Below are positions 1 to 8,048 of a stretch of DNA of 28,095 nt, in pieces. Within the stretch, counting starts at the first letter, position 1; every line of letters starts with the position of its first letter. The DNA lies in NCBI GenBank assembly GCA_016793585.1, contig JAEUJR010000390.1, positions 1-28,095 on the forward strand, written 5' to 3'. The DNA is from Archangium sp. (lineage in GTDB: Bacteria > Myxococcota > Myxococcia > Myxococcales > Myxococcaceae). The position numbers and the translations under genes are program-made. The notes under the pieces are model-generated. The model searched no databases, had not been told where the DNA came from, and saw only the letters and a program-made list of their open reading frames with translations.

Positions 1-402
1 CCCGTGGCCCTGGCGAATCATCTCTTCTGCGAGCTGCGGGCAGTTCACCAGCACGCGCCCGTAGCCGTCGGCCTTGCCGTTGGTCGTGCAGCTCCACTCG
101 CGGGAGGCGGCCACCTGTGACGAGGCCTCGGCGATGGCGAAGAGCTCTTTCGCGGTCCACTCGCCCCAGCGATGCACCGGGCCGTACGCCTCGAGCGTGT
201 TGTAGCCAACGAGGCGGGTGCCCTTTCCGTCGTACGGGCCCGAGAGGAACTTGAACGAGTCGCCGTCGGTCCACCGCACGAGCACCTGCTCGTCGTTGAG
301 CAGAATCGAGCCCTTCGCCGAGTGTCCCTTCGACTTCTTCCCTTTGGCAGCGGCCGACGACGCGACGAGGAGCACGAGCACCGACAGCAGAACGTGACGC
401 AT
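1..402 (-). CDS. Secreted staphylococcal-nuclease-like (SNase/TNase) protein, 3' end outside window
   Basis: The 134 visible residues begin with a signal peptide (residues 1 to about 19, ending SSAAA) and a Lys-rich stretch. A thermonuclease-type domain follows. By alignment to the staphylococcal enzyme I see DGD at 46-48 (metal ligands), R63 in TRLVGYNTLE (R35 equivalent), E71 (E43) and R116 in GYGR (R87). The EEMIRQGHG segment matches the usual VNEALVRQGLA. The calcium-ligand Asp40 equivalent is Asn68, so metal binding may differ. The family are calcium-dependent phosphodiesterases acting on DNA and RNA; activity here is inferred. The start is the ATG at 402-400, which gives a clean signal peptide. 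The gene is divergent from the kinase at 473, leaving a 70-bp shared promoter region. The frame is open to the window edge. Confidence 0.8.
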   Translation of the reverse strand, partial: MRHVLLSVLVLLVASSAAAKGKKSKGHSAKGSILLNDEQVLVRWTDGDSFKFLSGPYDGKGTRLVGYNTLEAYGPVHRWGEWTAKELFAIAEASSQVAASREWSCTTNGKADGYGRVLVNCPQLAEEMIRQGHG

Positions 403-472
403 GAAAACGAGCGTAGCTGCAAGACGCGACGGAGCGCCGCTCCTGTCGTAGACCTGTCGGTCTGGAGGCCGC

Positions 473-1939
473 ATGTTCTGGAAGAAAGATGATCCAAACG
501 GCCTGAATCAGCCGATTCCCCCGGGCTGGGACATCACCGAGCTCGGGCTGCTCGGGCAGGGCGGCATGTCGCGGGTGTTTCGCGTGCGCGACGAGAACCT
601 GGGGCGGGAAGTCGCGCTCAAGGTGCTCAAGCCCGACCTGCTGAAAGACGACGACGCCGTCGTCACGTTCATCGACGAGGCTGCCATCACGGCGCAGCTC
701 GACCACCCGAACGTGCCGCCGGTGTACGCGCTGTCAGCCGACAAGAAGCGCTCGACCTGCTTCACGATGAAGGTGCTCGAGGGCTTCACGTTTCAGCAGA
801 TGCTCGAGAAGCGGAAGAACGACGGCGTCGAAGGCCTGTTCGCCGCGCTCGAGGTGATGATTCGAGTGTGTGACGCCGTCTCGTTCGCGCACACGAAGGG
901 CATCATCCACTGCGACCTGAAGCCCGCGAACGTGATGGTCGGCGACCACGGGCAAATCTACGTCGTCGACTGGGGCCTCGCGCGGCGCAAGGAGAAGCTG
1001 CCGAAAGAAGGCGAAGACGACCACCGCGCGGTGGGAACGCCGGCGTACATGGCGCCCGAGCAGGCGCGTGGAAACAACCACCTCATCGACGAGCGCACCG
1101 ACGTCTTCCTGCTCGGTGGAATGCTGTACCGCGTGCTGGTGGGCAAACCGCCGTACGTCGCGGCGACCGCCGAAGACACGCTCGAGCTCGCGCGCAAGGT
1201 GGCGATGCCGGCGCCCGAGGTGGTGGCGGCTCCCGGGCGGCCGATGCCGCCGCGGCTCGCGACGATTTGCCGAAAGGCCCTCGCGCCCGAGAAGGAGCAC
1301 CGGTACCAGACGGTGAGCGAGCTGCGCAAAGAGCTCGAGGAGTTCATTCACGGCACCGCGCGGCTGCCCGAGCAGGTGTTTCAGCCAGGCGACGTCGTCG
1401 TCAAAGAAGGCGAGCCGGGCGACTGCGCGTACATCATTCTCGACGGCCACTGCCAGGTGACGCGAGTGGTGGCAGGGAAAAAGCAGAACCTTCGCCTGCT
1501 GGGCCCCGGTGAAATGTTTGGCGAAGCGGCAGTTTTGACGAACAACCCACGCCTCGCCACCGTGACAGCGTTGATGGAGACACGCGTCGCCGTGGTGCAG
1601 CGGTCATTCCTGCAAGACGAGATGGAGCGCACCTCGCTCATCTCGCTCGCGATTCGCGCGGTGGCCTCGAGCTTTCTCGACTTGAACGGCCAGACGGCGG
1701 CGCTGCTGCAAGACCAGGTCGTGTCGAAGGCCTGGGAGTCGATTCTGCGCGAGGTGGCGTTGATGGGTCGCGCCGAGGCCGATGGTGCGAGGTCGATTGC
1801 GTGGGGCCCGACGTTGTCACGCGTGGCGCAAGAGACGGGGCTCGAGCCCGAGGTCATCTCGAAGCGCGTGTTGCGGCAGCAGGGCGTGCGCATCGACGAC
1901 CTGCAGGACCGGTTGGTCGTCAGCCCGCTGCGCCGGTGA
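473..1939 (+). CDS. Ser/Thr protein kinase with C-terminal cyclic-nucleotide-binding domain and Crp-like tail
   Basis: This is a 488-residue cytoplasmic protein with no membrane segment. The kinase domain (about 19-295) has the glycine loop GQGGMSRV at 29-36, catalytic Lys50, HCDLKPAN at 147-154 (Asp149; HRD reads HCD), DWG at 166-168 in place of DFG, and APE at 194-196. A cNMP-binding domain follows (about 297-385). Its phosphate-binding cassette GEMFGEAAVLTNNPRLATV has Glu351 and Arg360, the pair that normally contacts cyclic-nucleotide ribose and phosphate. Residues 445-485 (TLSRVAQETGLEPEVISKRV and onward) resemble a Crp-type winged helix-turn-helix, but this is weak. The ATG at 473 follows a GGAGG at 464-468. 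It probably phosphorylates targets in response to a cyclic nucleotide; kinase activity is likely, ligand control is inferred. Confidence 0.9.
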   Translation: MFWKKDDPNGLNQPIPPGWDITELGLLGQGGMSRVFRVRDENLGREVALKVLKPDLLKDDDAVVTFIDEAAITAQLDHPNVPPVYALSADKKRSTCFTMKVLEGFTFQQMLEKRKNDGVEGLFAALEVMIRVCDAVSFAHTKGIIHCDLKPANVMVGDHGQIYVVDWGLARRKEKLPKEGEDDHRAVGTPAYMAPEQARGNNHLIDERTDVFLLGGMLYRVLVGKPPYVAATAEDTLELARKVAMPAPEVVAAPGRPMPPRLATICRKALAPEKEHRYQTVSELRKELEEFIHGTARLPEQVFQPGDVVVKEGEPGDCAYIILDGHCQVTRVVAGKKQNLRLLGPGEMFGEAAVLTNNPRLATVTALMETRVAVVQRSFLQDEMERTSLISLAIRAVASSFLDLNGQTAALLQDQVVSKAWESILREVALMGRAEADGARSIAWGPTLSRVAQETGLEPEVISKRVLRQQGVRIDDLQDRLVVSPLRR

Positions 1940-1949
1940 ACGTTGCTGA

Positions 1950-2238
1950 TCAGGGACTCAAGAAGAGCGCGTACGGTCTTGCCCACTTCTTCGAGATGGC
2001 CGTGGCCTCTTTGCCCGAGAGGCCCTTGATGGAGTCGGCGAGCGCATCGGGGAATGAGACGAGCACGCGCTCGTCACCACCGAGCAGCTTGAACTGGCTC
2101 ACGAGCTTCTGCACCGGCGCTGAGCGAACTCGCGGAGAGGTCGGTGCGCTCGATGCGGACCTTCAAGTCCGACGAGAAGAGACGGAGAGTTCCGCGGCAG
2201 AGACCTCGAGCGCAGAGAGATAGTCCTGGTACGAGAAG
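1950..2238 (-). pseudogene. Decayed gene remnant with at least two frame breaks
   Basis: No open frame spans this stretch, but three minus-strand pieces in different frames read like one protein with normal high-GC third positions. From upstream they are FSYQDYLSALEVSAAELSV (about 2238-2182), SSDLKVRIERTDLSA (about 2180-2130) and a 54-residue tail at 2114-1950. The tail begins VQKLVSQFKLLGGDERVLV and ends WARPYALFLSP before a TGA at 1952-1950. The pieces are in order and close together, which fits one coding sequence broken by frameshifts. The 5' part is missing; the sequence runs into a GTC repeat. I do not recognise the family. It lies convergent to the kinase gene, whose stop is at 1939. 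Chance open frames are the alternative. Confidence 0.5.
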
Positions 2239-2242
2239 TGAA

Positions 2243-2270
2243 GTCGTCGTCGTCGTCGTCGTCGTCGTCG
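2243..2270. repeat. (GTC)9 trinucleotide microsatellite
   Basis: Nine uninterrupted GTC units plus one extra G. It sits at the truncated 5' edge of the decayed minus-strand frame and next to the hairpin at 2272-2298. Such tracts are prone to slippage, which may relate to the decay of this locus. Confidence 0.95.
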
Positions 2271-2271
2271 C

Positions 2272-2298
2272 GCCGTGCTCATCGAGCATGAGCACGGC
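2272..2298 (-). terminator. Perfect 11-bp hairpin just downstream of the 2301-3347 gene
   Basis: GCCGTGCTCAT (2272-2282) and ATGAGCACGGC (2288-2298) are exact inverted repeats around a 5-nt loop. On the minus strand the hairpin begins 2 nt after the stop codon at 2303-2301. No T-tract follows (GACGAC repeats instead), so it is either a GC-type terminator without U-run or an mRNA 3'-end stabiliser. Confidence 0.5.
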
Positions 2299-2300
2299 AC

Positions 2301-3347
2301 TCACTCTGCTGAAGCCGTCATCGCGTGCCAGCGCCCCTCGAACCGAATCGCCTCGGCAAATGCGGCGTGAACCACGGCCCCGCCGACGCCGAGTGACATC
2401 ACGGTCTCGGCCGAGCGTTCGAGCTGTCTCGCCGTCGCTGCATCTCCATTCGCTTTGGCCGCGCTGATGGCGAGCGCGCTCGCGGCGGTTCCAATTCCAA
2501 ACACCACCGGCCCCGAATCTGAATCGACCTGGCCGTCGACGCCCTTCGGCCACTCCCGAAACCCGGCGATGCCGAGCGGCAACGAGACGAAATACCCACC
2601 GCGGTACGTCTTCCACCACGCGAGTGTTCGAGGCGCGTCGACCTCGGCCAGGTACCGGCTGATGAACGACTGGGCGCAGCCGCGTGGGTACTTCGCGCCC
2701 GGCCCCTTCCCCGTCACCTCCGACTTCGGCAGCCCCGAGCGATGCGTGCCCTGCTCGTCGATGAACGCGAAGAACGCCTTCGTCGGCTCGACGTGAAACG
2801 ACGTTGCGTGCGCGACGTCGGTGCGGTGCAGACCCGCCAGCAGCGCCGATTGATCAGCCGGCCAGCGCAACGGCAGGCTCCGATACGACGGCAGGTGCGC
2901 GAACGGATCAGCCACCGACGCCTCCGACAGCGCGCGTGACAGCTCGAGGTGCAGCGCTTCGTCTGCGCACGTGCCCATCGCGTCGTTGGCGCCCATCACG
3001 AGCAGCAGGTGCGCGAGGAACAGCGGGTCAGCCGTCGTCGCGAGCGCCTGCGCGTCGCACACGCCCTTCGGACAGGCCTTCGGTTGCAGCGCCAGCCCTT
3101 GCGCGTACGCGCGAACGACGCACTGCTTCGCCGCTTCCGCGCGCTCGGGCTTCTCCTTCGCCTGAGCCACACAGCCATCGGCGATGTGGCTCAACGTGAT
3201 GGCGCGAAAGCCCGCGGGCGTTCCAGCAAAGTTCCCCTTGTCGAGCACGCGCTGCAGAGACGAGGGCAGCCCCAGCTCGGTCCAGGGGCTCGGAGCGGCT
3301 GCGATGGCGGCGGCGAGCAGGAAGGTCATGACGCAACGATGCGTCAT
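2301..3347 (-). CDS. Secreted protein of unknown function
   Basis: This 348-residue product has a hydrophobic N-terminus (TFLLAAAIAAAPS) typical of a signal peptide. The start at 3347 is given, but Met7 at 3329 gives a tidier signal sequence. The mature part is Ala-rich and mostly helical, with paired cysteines (ACPKGVCDAQ, ADGCVAQ, MGTCAD). A long central segment is rich in aromatics (WWKTYRGGYFVSLPLG), followed by VDSDSGPVVFGIGTAASALA. I do not recognise a family. The conserved-looking aromatic/Gly core and helical repeats could be an enzyme or a periplasmic scaffold; nothing decides. It lies 43 bp downstream of the OsmC-like gene on the same strand, so the two may be cotranscribed. A strong hairpin follows its stop. 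Confidence 0.75.
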   Translation of the reverse strand: MTHRCVMTFLLAAAIAAAPSPWTELGLPSSLQRVLDKGNFAGTPAGFRAITLSHIADGCVAQAKEKPERAEAAKQCVVRAYAQGLALQPKACPKGVCDAQALATTADPLFLAHLLLVMGANDAMGTCADEALHLELSRALSEASVADPFAHLPSYRSLPLRWPADQSALLAGLHRTDVAHATSFHVEPTKAFFAFIDEQGTHRSGLPKSEVTGKGPGAKYPRGCAQSFISRYLAEVDAPRTLAWWKTYRGGYFVSLPLGIAGFREWPKGVDGQVDSDSGPVVFGIGTAASALAISAAKANGDAATARQLERSAETVMSLGVGGAVVHAAFAEAIRFEGRWHAMTASAE

Positions 3348-3390
3348 GCGTCGGCTTTCGAGGCGGCCAGACCCTGCGAGCCGTCGAGAA

Positions 3391-3858
3391 TCACGCCTGA
3401 ACGGTCGGCGCCTCGACCCGAATCGCGCACTTCACCGACCGCGAGATGAAGCACTCGTGGTGCGCGCGCTCATGGAGCGTCGCCAGCTGCTCCGTCGTGG
3501 GCCCCTTGCCTTCGGCCCACACGATGCGCGGCTTGAGCACCACCTCGGTGATGGCCTGCCCTCCACCGTCGTCAGCCAGCAGCCCGCTCGCGTCGTCGTC
3601 GTACGACTCGCACACGAAGCCATCGTTCGCCGCGAGGAAGAGGAACGTCAGCATGTGACAGCTCGAGATGGCAGCGACGAGCGCCTCTTCGGGGTCGACC
3701 GCGTTCTCGACCGTCCACGGCTTGGGCACCACGTGCGGAGACGCCGCCGCCGGCACCTCGACGCCACCGTCGAACCGCCACACGTGCCCGCGGTGGTACT
3801 TCTTCCTCGCGAAGTCGCCTTCCCGCTTCCACCCAATCGTCGCCGTGTGCCGTGACAT
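3391..3858 (-). CDS. OsmC/Ohr-family redox protein
   Basis: The 155-residue product begins MSRHTATIGWKREGDFARKK, close to the usual OsmC opening. It has the family's two key cysteines: Cys67 in AAISSCHMLTF and Cys136 in HHECFISRSVKC. Family members reduce organic or fatty-acid hydroperoxides with a Cys-Cys pair and act as cytoplasmic homodimers; the substrate here cannot be read. I chose the ATG at 3858-3856. An in-frame ATG at 3870 would add four residues and a GTG at 3876 six; none has a clear ribosome-binding site. It is divergent from the gene at 4002 across 143 bp of intergenic DNA. Confidence 0.88.
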   Translation of the reverse strand: MSRHTATIGWKREGDFARKKYHRGHVWRFDGGVEVPAAASPHVVPKPWTVENAVDPEEALVAAISSCHMLTFLFLAANDGFVCESYDDDASGLLADDGGGQAITEVVLKPRIVWAEGKGPTTEQLATLHERAHHECFISRSVKCAIRVEAPTVQA

Positions 3859-4001
3859 GTGGGCGGGCATAACCACGCAGGCGTCGCTGATCCACCCGGT
3901 GGCTGCTCCACGAGCCTCGCCATCGTCATGGGAAAGCGGGCACGCCGAGCGCCAGAAACGTGCGTGGCCAGGGCGTGGTCGAGGGTAGTGTCAGCGAACG
4001 C

Positions 4002-4795
4002 ATGGTTGCCCTGCTCCTCTCGGCGTTGGTGGTGGCCCAGACGCCGACCTCGGTCGTGGTGATGACCCGCCGAGCTGGTGTGTCACTGGCCGACTCGCAG
4101 GCGCAGGTGAACCAGGTCTCGGCGGTGCTCTCGCAGCAGGGCGTGCCCGTCACCCTCGCGCCCGACGCCGCGAGTCAGCAGCTCAAGAAGCTCGGGCTGC
4201 CCGACGCCGCGTCGTGTGCCGGCAAACGCGACTGCATCATCGAGCTCGGCCGGCAGCTGCACGTGACGTGGGTCTTCTCGGTGTCGGTCGCGCGGGTCGA
4301 GAAGGACCGCTCGATGAGCGTCGAGCTGGTGAACGTCGACGACGGCGCGACGCTCGAGAAAGACGGCTTCGTGCTGCCAGCCAGGGCTGACGTGTCGGCC
4401 GAGCTGCTCGCCACCTTCGTCACCGCGGTGAAGAAGCGCCTCGCGCCGCCGCCTCCCGTCGCGTGCCCGTGGTGGTGGTGACGACGCCGAAGCCAGTGGA
4501 GCCGCCCGTCGACCTTCCACCGCCGCCGCCGCCCCCGGCGCCAGAGCGGTCACACGCCACCTCGTTCGTGCTTGGCGGGCTCGCGGCCGGGGCCCTCATC
4601 GGCGCGGGCGTCACGCTGGGCCTGGGGCTCATGAAGCGGGCCGAGCTGACGAGCTCCATCACCAACGGCGTCTCGACGCGCTCGCGGTCAGAGGCCACGC
4701 TCATCAACACCGACGCCAACACGCGCTTCATTCTCTCGGCAGCACTCGGCGCGGTCGCCGTCGCGCTCGGAACCATCGCCGTCATCGTCTGGTGA
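4002..4795 (+). pseudogene. Envelope protein gene interrupted by a frameshift near 4455-4463
   Basis: Two overlapping frames read as one protein. The first (4002-4481) starts with a signal-like MVALLLSALVVAQTP and encodes a domain with AASCAGKRDCIIELGRQL and a VARVEKDRSMSVELVNVDDG segment. It then runs into proline codons and ends CPWWW-stop. The second (open from before 4463 to 4795) continues in the -1 frame with PVVVVTTPKPVEPPVDL, a run of prolines and two membrane helices (SFVLGGLAAGALIGAGVTLG and FILSAALGAVAVALGTIAV). Losing one base between about 4455 and 4463 explains the break. The joined product of roughly 260 residues would be an exported sensor-like domain, Pro-rich linker and membrane hairpin. 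It could be a true pseudogene or a sequencing error; no slippery heptamer is visible. The next gene starts 6 nt after its stop. Confidence 0.7.
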
Positions 4796-4801
4796 GCTGA
4801 C

Positions 4802-7000
4802 ATGCGCGCCCTGCTGCTGCTCTGTGCCTGTGTCTTCACGGCGTGCCCGCTCGACAGCTCCATCACCTGGGCGTGTGAGGCCGACGGCTCGTGCCCCGAC
4901 GGCCTCGTCTGCGTCGACGACCGGTGTGTGGCGCCCCCGGCAGCGGGTGGTGGCGCGGCGGGCGGCTCCTCGGCGGCGGGTGGCGCAGCAGGTGGAGCCG
5001 CCTGTGTCCCTGCGCGGTGCCCGCAGAGCGCCGAGTGCGGCTACGTCGATGGCGGCTGTGGCGCCGAGGTGTTCTGTGGTGGCTGCAGCGCGCCGCAGGA
5101 GTGTGGCGTCTTTCGCGCCAACCGCTGCGACGAGCCGAACGTCTGTACGCCCGAGGGCTGGTGCTGGGAGCACCCCCTGCCGCAGGGCAGCGACATCACC
5201 GGGTTGTTCGCGCTCGGCCCCCGGGCTGTCTACTTGTCGACGACGGGTGGCACGGTGCTGTTCTGGAATGGCGAGCACACGAGCGGCACCAGCTTCCCGA
5301 CGCGCGCAGGCGTCGCGCTGCGGGCCATTCACGGCAGCGCGGCGAACGACGTGTACGTCGTCGGCACCAACCGCATCTTCCACCTCGAGGGCACCACGTG
5401 GACGTCCGAGACGGTGCCGCCCTCGGTGACGGGAGGCCTCTCGGCCGTCTTCGCGACTGGCGAGGGCGCGTGGGCGGGTGGTCGTGACGGCGTCGTGTTG
5501 TCGCGCGGGCCAGGCGCCAACTGGTCGCAGCTCGTGCTCTCGCCGCCGAGCACCAACGAGGTCGTGGCGCTCGAGGTGGTGGGCTCGACGCTGCTCGCCG
5601 TGTTGTCCGACGGCTCCGTCTACGTGACGCTCGTTGGCAACCGGCAGCTCAACCGCGTGACGGCGGGGCCCGGCTTTCAAGAGGTGAACGCCTCGGTGCT
5701 CGCCTTCGATGGTGGCGTCGTGATGGCGGTGGGCCATTCGGGCGGGCGCACCACGCGCGTCGCCTCGTTCGAGTTCACGCAGCCCGACGCAGGCTGGAAC
5801 GAGCAGCTCACCCTCTCCATCGACCAGACGCCCCGCGCTGCGGCCGTGCTCGATGACCAGCTGGTCATCGCCGGTGGCACGGGCATCGTCTTCTCGATGC
5901 CGCTCGCGTCGTCAGGCACCACGCCGGTGCCGTTCGCGAACGCGGTGCGGGGGTTTCAGGCCGCGGTGACGACGTCGGCCGACGAGGTGCTGCTCGGCGG
6001 CTCGGGCGGCCAGTTCGCGTCGGTGCGCCGGGCTGCGGGCGGCTTCAGCTACCGCGACAACATGCCGGTGCGCCCGGCGTCAGACACGCTCAACGACGGG
6101 TGCGCCATCGGCTTCGGGCTCGACCCGCGCGTGGTGGTGACGACGAGCGCCAACCGCTTCGCCGAGCGCATCGCGGGGCGGTGGTCGTTCGGCAGCGGCC
6201 CCGCCGCCACCAGCGCCTACGACTGGACGAAGTGTCACTTCGTCAACGAGAACGAGGCCTGGGCGGTGGGCTTCAAGCCCGACGCCGGCTCGGGCGTCGG
6301 CTTCTATGCACGCGTGGCGAACCGGCGGTGGCCCGCGACCGAATGGGCCGACATCGACACCGGCTTCGCCTCGGAGCGGTGGACCTGGGTGACCGGCTTC
6401 CCCGGTGGGCCCACCTACTTCCTCACCGAGCCGTTCCCGACCGGCCAGCCCGTCATCGTCAACCTCGACGGCGGCCTCTCGCAGCAGAGCTTCGTGCGTT
6501 ACACCCTCGACGGTGGCCTCGCGGCGCTCGCCGCCATCAACCGCCGCGCGTCGTTTCCCCTTCACGGTGTCGGAGACCGCCGCGCCTATGTGGCCAGCTC
6601 CGACTTCTCGGCGCTGCAGCGCACCATGACCGTGAACGAGCTGACCGCCGTCACGGGCGTGGCGACCGACGGTGGCTCGTGGTCGATTGCGGGCGGGCGC
6701 GGCGGCCTCGTGTACGAGCGGCCCGCTGGCGGCGTGCCGATTGCCACCGTCAACGGCACCGACGACTTCATCGACGTCTGGGCGGCGCAGACGTTCGACG
6801 CGTACTTCCTGGCCAACGGCGTCGCGAGCCCCGGCGTGCCCAGGCCGTACGTCTTCGTGCGCAGCGCCGACGGTGGCCTTCTCTTCGAGCAGCTGCCGCT
6901 GCAGCGGGCGCGCGGCCTCTTCGGCGTCGACACGGCGACGGGGCATCAGGTCTGGGTGACGGGGCCGAATGGCTCGATTCTTCGCCGCGATTCACGTTGA
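4802..7000 (+). CDS. Large Cys-rich lipoprotein with predicted beta-propeller-like body
   Basis: The 732-residue product begins MRALLLLCACVFTACPLDSS. The lipidated Cys is likely 15 (FTAC) or 10 (LCAC). A small Cys-rich module (CEADGSCPDGLVCVDDRCV) is followed by a low-complexity Gly/Ala/Ser linker (about 46-66) and a second Cys-rich module (about 68-125). The rest is about 600 residues of repeating beta-type segments with motifs such as AANDVYVVG, GEGAWAGG and NEAWAVG, the pattern of propeller-like repeats in many myxobacterial surface lipoproteins. Function is unknown; surface binding or scaffolding is an inference. It starts 6 nt after the frameshifted gene, suggesting an operon. An alternative is a secreted Kelch/BNR-type protein. 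Confidence 0.85.
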   Translation: MRALLLLCACVFTACPLDSSITWACEADGSCPDGLVCVDDRCVAPPAAGGGAAGGSSAAGGAAGGAACVPARCPQSAECGYVDGGCGAEVFCGGCSAPQECGVFRANRCDEPNVCTPEGWCWEHPLPQGSDITGLFALGPRAVYLSTTGGTVLFWNGEHTSGTSFPTRAGVALRAIHGSAANDVYVVGTNRIFHLEGTTWTSETVPPSVTGGLSAVFATGEGAWAGGRDGVVLSRGPGANWSQLVLSPPSTNEVVALEVVGSTLLAVLSDGSVYVTLVGNRQLNRVTAGPGFQEVNASVLAFDGGVVMAVGHSGGRTTRVASFEFTQPDAGWNEQLTLSIDQTPRAAAVLDDQLVIAGGTGIVFSMPLASSGTTPVPFANAVRGFQAAVTTSADEVLLGGSGGQFASVRRAAGGFSYRDNMPVRPASDTLNDGCAIGFGLDPRVVVTTSANRFAERIAGRWSFGSGPAATSAYDWTKCHFVNENEAWAVGFKPDAGSGVGFYARVANRRWPATEWADIDTGFASERWTWVTGFPGGPTYFLTEPFPTGQPVIVNLDGGLSQQSFVRYTLDGGLAALAAINRRASFPLHGVGDRRAYVASSDFSALQRTMTVNELTAVTGVATDGGSWSIAGGRGGLVYERPAGGVPIATVNGTDDFIDVWAAQTFDAYFLANGVASPGVPRPYVFVRSADGGLLFEQLPLQRARGLFGVDTATGHQVWVTGPNGSILRRDSR

Positions 7001-7064
7001 GGTGACGCGGCGTCGCAGGGCAAGGTGCTTCGCGAACTGCAGTTCGCCCGTGGGGAGGCCTTGC

Positions 7065-8036
7065 ATGAACCGGAAGTTGTTCGCGCTGTGCGTGGTGGCG
7101 TCGTCGTCGGTGCTCGCGGAGACCGCATGGGAGAAGAAGCTGAACGAGTTTCGTTCGCAGGCCGCCGCGCAGCGCCAGAAGCTGGGCCTCAAGAGCGACG
7201 CGAAGTACCCGACGCCCGAGCTCGACTTCGCCGTGGCGCCCGGTGACGCCAGCAACGGCACCGTCGTCGTCTGCCCCGGCCAGAAGGTCGAGGTGAAGCT
7301 GAAGACGAACCTGCCCGCAGGCAGCCTCTTCGTCGTCACCACCGACGACGTCACCATCTCGAACGAGAAGCTCGACAAGGGCCTGTGGACGGCGACGTTG
7401 ACGGCGAAGGCGAGCACGTTGCCCAGGCCCTTCGAGGTGACGGGCGTGCAGCCGGGCTCGGGGCGGCAGGCGTCGTTGGGGCGCTTCTTGCTCGGCTGCA
7501 AACACACGCTCGTCGTCGAGGCCGGCCTCGAGAAGCTCACGGTGAAGCTCGACTTCGTGAACGGGCGCACCAGCACCGAAGCGCCGGGAGAATGGTCGAA
7601 GGGCGGCAAGCCGGTGGGCACCTGGCAGTACCAGGTGTCGCTGGGCGAGAGCGGCGCCGACCTCACGCGCCTCGCCACCGCCGAAGAAGGCCAGGCCCAG
7701 CTGACGGCGTCGATGGCGTCGCTCGAATCTCCCGAGCGCAAGGCCCTCAACACGCGCCTCGAGAAGGCCACGAAGAAGATGGAGCCGTGCGGCAAGCTTC
7801 CCCCCGCGAAGATGGGCCCCTGCTTCGCGGCCGTGCAGCCCGAGCTCGACGCCATCAACGTCGAGATGAAGAAGCTGAACGACCAGGCCGACCTCGCCGC
7901 AGCGCCGAAGGTGGGCTGCAGCTCGCTCTCGTTGACGTTCTCGCCAGCGGGCGCCGTCGAGGGTGACGCCCAGCGCTGCCCCGGCAAGAAGAGTGACGAG
8001 CGCGTGCCGGTGAAGGGCACGCTCACGACGCCCTGA
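7065..8036 (+). CDS. Small secreted protein of unknown function
   Basis: I start at the ATG at 7065, which follows a strong GGGGAGG at 7052-7058 and gives a signal peptide (MNRKLFALCVVASSSVLA, cleavage before ETA). The frame is open 32 codons further upstream, but those codons look non-native. The 323-residue product has a charged helix after the signal, a beta-rich middle (VVCPGQKVEVKLKTNLPAGS, resembling an immunoglobulin-like fold) and a helical Lys/Glu-rich segment (about 220-290) with MEPCGKL and MGPCFAA cysteines. I do not recognise a family. It is 64 bp downstream of the lipoprotein gene and convergent with the next gene, 12 nt away. Confidence 0.82.
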   Translation: MNRKLFALCVVASSSVLAETAWEKKLNEFRSQAAAQRQKLGLKSDAKYPTPELDFAVAPGDASNGTVVVCPGQKVEVKLKTNLPAGSLFVVTTDDVTISNEKLDKGLWTATLTAKASTLPRPFEVTGVQPGSGRQASLGRFLLGCKHTLVVEAGLEKLTVKLDFVNGRTSTEAPGEWSKGGKPVGTWQYQVSLGESGADLTRLATAEEGQAQLTASMASLESPERKALNTRLEKATKKMEPCGKLPPAKMGPCFAAVQPELDAINVEMKKLNDQADLAAAPKVGCSSLSLTFSPAGAVEGDAQRCPGKKSDERVPVKGTLTTP

Positions 8037-8048
8037 GGCGACGGCTAC

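Noticed and set aside
4440..4481. Programmed -1 frameshifting
   Set aside because: No X-XXY-YYZ slippery heptamer or clear downstream stem-loop is visible at the junction.
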